A model generated the notes under the pieces. It was given only the letters and a program-made list of their open reading frames with translations. It was not told the DNA's origin and ran no database searches. This document shows positions 8,087 to 13,215 of a stretch of 13,215 nucleotides of DNA, piece after piece. Position 1 is the first letter of the stretch. Every line of letters starts with the position of its first letter. The position numbers and the translations under genes are program-made. The stretch lies in the NCBI GenBank assembly GCA_910592205.1, contig CAJVPJ010001020.1:1-13215 (forward strand). The letters are read 5' to 3'. Source of the DNA: Paraglomus occultum. Taxonomy: Eukaryota > Glomeromycota > Glomeromycetes > Paraglomerales > Paraglomeraceae.

Positions 8087-8110
8087 AAAAAAAGTCCCGA
8101 ATAGGGCAGA

Positions 8111-11100
8111 TCAATATAAAGCGATCGATAAAGGACGACAAACAGAAACGTTGTATTTACCAAATGGCTCAACAAGTTTGTACAGTTCATTGTATCCTTC
8201 AAGTTGTTTTGGGTCGATTTCCAAGTTCATCAACTATCGGAACATGACGTTGATAATACGTGAATAAGCTTAAGTCCTTTAATCTCAGCCCTTAACTGAC
8301 AAATCTTACCTCTTTTCCAAATTGTTTTACATCTAACAAAATCTGCAATCTTATCTTATCCTCATCACTCATTCCAGAGTCATCGCTCATGAACGATGAA
8401 AACAACGTATTAGCAGCGTTTGCTTTAGCTGATTTTCCTTTCTTCAGGCGTTTTAATGCCTCTTCAGTTTTTTTTAGCGATGTCAGCAGTTCGCTTGCAC
8501 GATTGCAATATCTAGCAATGTATGTCAAAAACGGCATGCTAATTAGGCAACTGGCTGTACGATATGCTCAACAATACTCGAATATTCATAGTAACCTCAT
8601 AGCTACAGCCTCGGCAACAATGAAAATCCCTGTCTTTCTTGTCTTTTCGGTTAATATTGCTTTATTCGTAACCATATATGTAACCAGTGGCTTCATGATA
8701 TGCGGAACAAAATCACTAGCTTCGGTAGGAGCTTTCTTGTTTGTATGTCTGTATTGTTGGGTAATGCTCCGGACATGATGGAGAATTTCTGAGCATTGCT
8801 TTGTCAGTATTGTTGTTATCTGGTTGGTGAGATCGGGAAGAAGAGTATCTCTGAGTGTTATTAAGGGAGACGTTATAGAGTCTGTTGAAAGCGTGGACGG
8901 TGAGTTAAGTTAAATATGGAAGATTGTTAGCTGTTAATACTTCGATAACTTACCTTCGATAATAGGTTCATCAATCATTGATGTTGGAAGTTTGAGAAGA
9001 ATTGTATCGCGATAGAATGATTTGACCTACCATAAAAAGGGACGTGATGTTTAATCGTTTAGCTATCAGAGTGACAGCAGCCTTCATCGAAATCACCAAC
9101 CTTATCGTGTATATTCTCAATATCGAACGCAACCGCCGTGAGCAATCGTAAGAGCTGTTCATCTGTAGCATCTGCAATTACAGCATTTGATGTGTTGTCC
9201 TTGCTATTCTTGTTTGCAATTGCATCATTTAATTCGTTTATCGCATTCAATATCCAGTGTTTATAACGTTGTAACAGCTATCCATATAAACCGGTACGTC
9301 AATTCACAATCATATATATCATGAATTAAAGCATTCAGGTAGCCTCAAGTCAAATGGAAATTCGCCTCCTTATTTGTATAGTTACCTGCAGAGTCAATTT
9401 CCAAAAGCGATGTGATAAGCCATATATAAAAACATCATCTGCCCAACACCTTTGGATGGCTGCCATGATAGTCCGACTGGCAGGAAATTTGAGTACTGCA
9501 GAATTCGAAAAACCTGTCGCACTCAATTCCAACCCTGAACCAAGAACATCCTCAACTTGAATTGAAATCTCTCTGAATCTGTTTACTCATTATTCAATAT
9601 ACACACATAAGTATCATGCATGCGTGACAAACACCCAGTGATGCTGTTTACAATATTTCAATACCAACCTCAACTGAAAGTAAACAGCAAGTTGCCATCT
9701 CTTCATATATTCAACATATGAATTATGATTTCTCAGATATAACAAAGATTTCTTCGAAGAGCACATGCTTTCAACACCCGAGACAAAACCCATTGATATT
9801 GTGTAATTCTGACATTAAAAATATTAAATGGTCAACAATGTACACAAGCCATATCGCACACACGTCGGAGAAAGAGAGAATAACGTAAACTACCTTGTGA
9901 AATGTATTCGGATTTCCGGCATTAAATATTAGGCCCAATTTTTTTAATATTGTGTCCACGACTTCAGTCCACACAGAGTTTACTAGAATCTCATAACTAG
10001 CACTCTTGAGAACTTTCTTAGTGATTTCAAGGAGTACATAACAATCATTACTAATAAAACTCAGTATCTTGCTATACATTATAGCAAGGGGCTCTTTTGA
10101 TGAAAGGAGAACTTTAGCAGCTGGGAAGGATAAACTTGAAGACATAACCGAAGGAGTCGACACAGGTGGATTCTCAAGAAATTGTTTACTGGCTGTCTTA
10201 AAGCGGGGATAAATAGTTAAACATTATACAAATTAGTAAGATAAATTCGGTTCCGGAATAAAATAAATAACGTTCTGTTTTTCATTACCTCAGCAACAAA
10301 TGGAGCCACAAGTTCCTCTCTAATCACCTCTTCAGCTGCTGCTGTCTGGTCTATCAAAGCATAAGTTCTAAGAATCTGGGTTAGCGTATCTCTAGAAGAC
10401 GCATAATTAGAATTGTTCTTTATGCCTTGTAAAGCCGATCGAAGAGCAGCAGTGAGATTCGTGCGTAGGGTTTCTTTAATTCTTTTAATCCGCTAAACAA
10501 AATTATAAGTATAAGTTGGTCTCTGACGTGTTTAAATAAAATCGACAGCATATGAACTTTACCCAGTCAATATTTTCAACGAAGGATAAACCTTGACCTC
10601 TATTTACTAAATATTGCATTTGGTTAAACTCTACTGCCACCCTCTCAATCTGCTTCGCGTTGCCTCCACTTATACATACACATGTCAATAAATATCAATA
10701 ACGAAACTGATCAAGAATAGTCTGCGAATAGATTATAGGGCTAACAAACCTTCCATTGTCCGATAATAAAGATGAACCATTCTCACTGTTAATCAACAAG
10801 AGCACCTCAACCTTTCTCACTGATTCATGGATATTGATGAGTAGTTGTAACGCCGCTTTCTTTTCTCTGATTGAGGCTCGAAGTGCTAATTTGCTCTCCA
10901 ATTCATTCACTACTTGTTGCATCGTCGATCTAACGCCCTAACCAACCGATCTCGTACAGTCAGTGTATATCTACAGGTCACTCACCACACCCAATTCGCC
11001 CTTTTTCAGTTTCATTTGCTCACCTGGACTTGCTCTCTCATTTTCACCAATGGACTAGCAATCTCCTCAATAACCTTGTCTACGCCCTTCAAATTCGTCG

Positions 11101-11428
11101 AGAGGTCGACAAAACTCGAGTAATCTTTGTTGATTAGTTCAACAAGTACGTTCTTTAAACTCTTTAAATGTCCATTCAGTTCACGCTTCAACTCATCGAG
11201 GGTTAAATGCCGTCTGTTTGCTAGAAATGTGTCAGCATCGAAATTGTCGATTGCAAACATCTCCCGAGTGAGAGGTGGAGGGAATGGCAAAGGCGTGGTA
11301 GGTGGAGTGATAAATTGTTGCTGAATCCATGGTTTTTCACTTAAAGAGGACTGAGAAGCATATATTGAGAGTGACTTTGGCGAAGTCGAAGGATTAGGAT
11401 TGGAGGAGGAGTCGTTGGAAGAGATCAT
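8111..11428 (-). CDS. COG2: conserved oligomeric Golgi complex subunit 2, 12 exons, 799 aa
   Basis: Exons (minus): 11428-11024, 10937-10750, 10668-10563, 10492-10289, 10196-9894, 9808-9669, 9578-9386, 9277-9101, 9026-8954, 8881-8596, 8511-8310, 8233-8111. They total 2400 bp, and every junction is GT...AG and phase-consistent. An in-frame TAG 30 bp upstream supports the start. Residues 1-55 are a Ser/Pro-rich extension. Then come the COG2 landmarks: FDADTFL, VELINKDYSSFVDLSTNLKGVD (97-118), IERVAVEFNQMQY, LRTYALIDQT, LVNSVWTEVV...FNAGNPNTFHK, YTISMGFV, IQRCWADDVF..LSHRFWKLTLQ, KKTEEALKRLKKG and MSDEDKIRLQILLDV. COG2 belongs to lobe A (COG1-4) of the COG tether, which acts in intra-Golgi retrograde vesicle transport. 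The length is close to that of human COG2. Two uncertain points: the acceptor of intron 10, and the last 14 residues, which may not be the natural end because a GTAAAT donor-like site sits just before them. Confidence 0.93.
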
Positions 11429-12056
11429 TATTGATAAGAAAGGTGAAATTGCTGTCTATATGTTGCATACCTGGGTTCGTCGTTTATTGTGGCACAATGC
11501 AAAGAATATCTTCAAAGTATGTGACACAAAACGTCGCGTAAATTGCCACAAAGGCTGCAGCAAACATCAGGTTGTACTTTATTGTCAAGGTGTTTGTAAA
11601 CCAAATATACATCAGTAATTATAAGCCTTTCTTGTTTCGTCTACAGAACAGAATTTATGTAAACCATTTTCCTCCGCAGCAGTCAGAGTTTGGTTCTTGC
11701 TCCAAGCATGTCTCTAAATTAAACCAACTCTGTCAGTTTTGAAGGCTGTGTTTTTGTAAATCATTCCGGATTCAAATTGTCATTATCAATTATCTGATGC
11801 GAATCTCGCACAAACATACAAAATATTACTGTAAATTTAATTACTATTACTATTAGTATGCAGTTGATTACTATGGTGATACAAAACGCAGCAGTAAGTA
11901 TAAGGTGCACATCTTCAACCAAGTTCACATCTTCTTACAAACTTTTCCGAAGCCACATGTTATCTTACGTCATCTAAAAAAATAATGGAGTGTTAATGCT
12001 TACAGTGTCCAATCAAACGCCGAAATCTGTTCATCAAATAAAACACTCTTCGTTTA
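11429..12056. promoter_or_regulatory. divergent intergenic region between COG2 and CutA
   Basis: 628 bp separates two divergent start codons and should hold both promoters and 5' UTRs. It is AT-rich, with a TTA/CTA-rich stretch near 11840-11860 (ttactattactattag). I see no clear TATA box or repeated operator. A plus-strand 52-codon frame at 11460-11618 has a Cys-rich end (CHKGCSKHQVVLYCQGVC) but overlaps the probable COG2 5' UTR in antisense and is not supported as a gene. Confidence 0.5.
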
Positions 12057-12787
12057 ATGGTATTGCTATCATTGTGCACGTACCTAACTCGCAGGCACAA
12101 CTTTGCGCCGTTGTTCACGAAATCATCTTCTTTAGCAATGACTTCTAGTAGCGAACGTCAAAATTCGTCGGATACTTCGCGCATTGTATACGTAACTTGT
12201 CCTAATGAAGAGGTGGCAAAGCGATTATCCCGAGGTTGTTTAATTGGTCACGTATTATACAATTAGAGTATTGAATAAAAACATTTATTGCGCATACTTC
12301 ATTCTTAGGGTTATTAGAGCAAAAACTTGTTGCATGTGTCAATATCATACCAAGTGTAACTTCATTGTATCGTAAGTCCATGCAGGCATGCTGATACATT
12401 AGATTCGAACATTTTACTTATGGAATCTGCATGTCTGTCTTGCAGTATGGGAGAATGCAATTGAAGAGTCAACGGAACATCTCATGATGATCAAGACAGA
12501 GCAGAAGCATGTGGCGGAACTGACAAACTATGTGAATCAAAATCATGTATATGAAATTCCAGAAGTCATATCTGTGAAGGTAAATAATAAACATCAACGG
12601 TGTAGCATACATTATTGTAATGTCAGAGAATGCTATCCATTCTGTATTTTGTTATGGTCGATGACCAATTATGCCGACTTTATGCGCTAAATTCATCGTT
12701 CACCTGCTTACGAATGTCTGGTTATAGATTGACGCGGGGAGTGAGAAGTATATCGATTGGATCAGAAAGAGTGTAAAACCTTTATAA
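12057..12787 (+). CDS. cutA: CutA-like divalent-cation tolerance protein, 4 exons, 144 aa
   Basis: Exons: 12057-12234, 12309-12371, 12446-12579, 12728-12787. Junctions are GT...AG with phases 1, 1, 0. An in-frame TAA at 12039 makes the ATG at 12057 the first possible start. The CutA fold is clear: IVYVTCPNEEVAKRLSR (43-59), LLEQKLVACVNIIPSVTSLY, LWENAIEES, HLMMIKTEQKHVAELTNYV, NHVYEIPEVISVKID and KYIDWIRKSV near the C-terminus. CutA forms stable trimers. Bacterial CutA was named for copper/divalent-metal tolerance, but the role in eukaryotes is poorly defined. Residues 1-42 precede the core, are Ser-rich and carry Arg/Lys with no acidic residue before residue 33, so they may be an organelle-targeting leader. 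A second ATG at residue 28 could give a shorter cytosolic form. The gene is convergent with the isomerase gene 166 bp away. Confidence 0.92.
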
Positions 12788-12953
12788 TAATAAGCCATAT
12801 CCGCTCTCGCAAATTTATTTGAACAGAGCTCTGCAGTAACCTATGAAAAATTCTTGATAGACAGCGTGCATGGCATCCAAAATAATACATATTCATTTGT
12901 ATGATACAACTGTACAATCTGCACTGTCATTCGTTCGTATGTGCTTATGCATC
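12788..12953. other. convergent 3' intergenic region between CutA and the isomerase
   Basis: 166 bp between two stop codons, containing the 3' ends of both transcripts. AATAAT variants of the poly(A) signal occur at about 12786 and 12881 on the plus strand. No gene is seen. Confidence 0.6.
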
Positions 12954-13215
12954 TTATTCCGTCTCATATAAGACACTCTTTTTCTCAGTCACGGATCCGT
13001 TTTCGTTTCCAAAGTAAGCGATCTGTGCTAAGCGCACAAATAGTCCAACCTCGACGACTCCTGTCAACATCTTAATCTTTCTCATTAAATTATCGGGATC
13101 ATGGATCAATCCGAAATTTGCATCAATTATGAAATTCCCGTTGTCAGTTATGACTGGACCAGCTTTAGCCATAGCCATTCTTAGTACAGGGTTGTCGCAT
13201 CCTAACGTTTTCAAC
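12954..13215 (-). CDS. ribose-5-phosphate isomerase A, C-terminal part (gene continues off the right edge)
   Basis: The last 86 codons and stop of a minus-strand gene; the frame is open to the window edge, so the start lies outside. The sequence holds the C-terminal signature of RpiA: NPVLRMAMAKAGPVITDNGN, NFIIDANFGLIHDP, KIKMLTGVVEVGLF and AYFGNENGSV. RpiA interconverts ribulose-5-phosphate and ribose-5-phosphate in the non-oxidative pentose phosphate pathway, in the cytosol. The catalytic-loop regions lie N-terminal to this fragment and cannot be checked here. The final ten or so residues (TEKKSVLYETE) form a short charged tail. No intron is needed within this part. Confidence 0.93.
   Translation of the reverse strand, partial: LKTLGCDNPVLRMAMAKAGPVITDNGNFIIDANFGLIHDPDNLMRKIKMLTGVVEVGLFVRLAQIAYFGNENGSVTEKKSVLYETE

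Larger units (their letters stand above)
7777..8110. other. convergent 3' intergenic region between SOG2 and COG2
   Basis: 334 bp separates the two stop codons. It holds the 3' untranslated regions of both genes, a perfect 12-bp palindrome GTAGAATTCTAC (7921-7932), and poly-A-type hexamers on both strands. No further gene is seen. Confidence 0.7.

Noticed and set aside
8389-8778. 129-codon plus-strand ORF with hydrophobic segments
   Set aside because: It is antisense to COG2 exons 10 and 11, whose protein sequence matches COG2 clearly; the apparent membrane segments are a by-product.
11400-11618. 72-codon plus-strand ORF with a Cys-rich end
   Set aside because: It starts inside COG2 exon 1 in antisense and covers the COG2 promoter/5' UTR; no signal peptide or recognised Cys spacing.

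Overview
The window looks like a segment of an early-diverging (probably Mucoromycota-grade) fungal genome. It is AT-rich. Its genes are broken by many short introns (mostly 70-150 bp) with GT...AG ends and standard stop codons. One gene is a leucine-rich-repeat SOG2/RAM-pathway protein, a family I know only from fungi. The exact lineage cannot be fixed from the sequence alone.

Layout, left to right: (1) 63-392, minus: the first two exons of a GID/CTLH ubiquitin-ligase subunit (MAEA/Fyv10/Gid9 type), running off the left edge. (2) About 400-4990: a 4.6 kb AT-rich gap between two divergent genes. It holds two stretches of decayed, coding-like sequence on the minus strand (about 894-1155 and 1323-2010), a pentanucleotide tract, a 64-bp element with terminal inverted repeats around a GC-rich core, and several small palindromes. 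(3) 4991-7776, plus: a SOG2-like protein in 6 exons (758 aa), with one apparent GC-AG intron, one stopless intron of 117 bp and a nine-copy 15-bp coding minisatellite. (4) 8111-11428, minus: a complete 12-exon COG2 gene (799 aa), tail-to-tail with SOG2. (5) 11429-12056: an intergenic region between the divergent COG2 and CutA genes. (6) 12057-12787, plus: a 4-exon CutA-like gene (144 aa). (7) 12954-13215, minus: the C-terminal part of ribose-5-phosphate isomerase A, running off the right edge.

The genes are unrelated housekeeping functions: regulated proteolysis of metabolic enzymes, polarity/morphogenesis kinase signalling, Golgi tethering, a metal-tolerance-type protein and the pentose phosphate pathway. 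They show no operon-like logic. They alternate in orientation and so give two divergent intergenic regions and two convergent gene ends. All exon junctions were worked out by eye from reading frame, splice consensus and remembered family motifs. No alignment or transcript data were used. I found no tRNA, rRNA or CRISPR and no intact mobile element. I see no clearly new biological system. The most unusual features are the splice structure and minisatellite of SOG2, the inverted-repeat element, and the unrecognised decayed coding sequence in the 4.6 kb gap.
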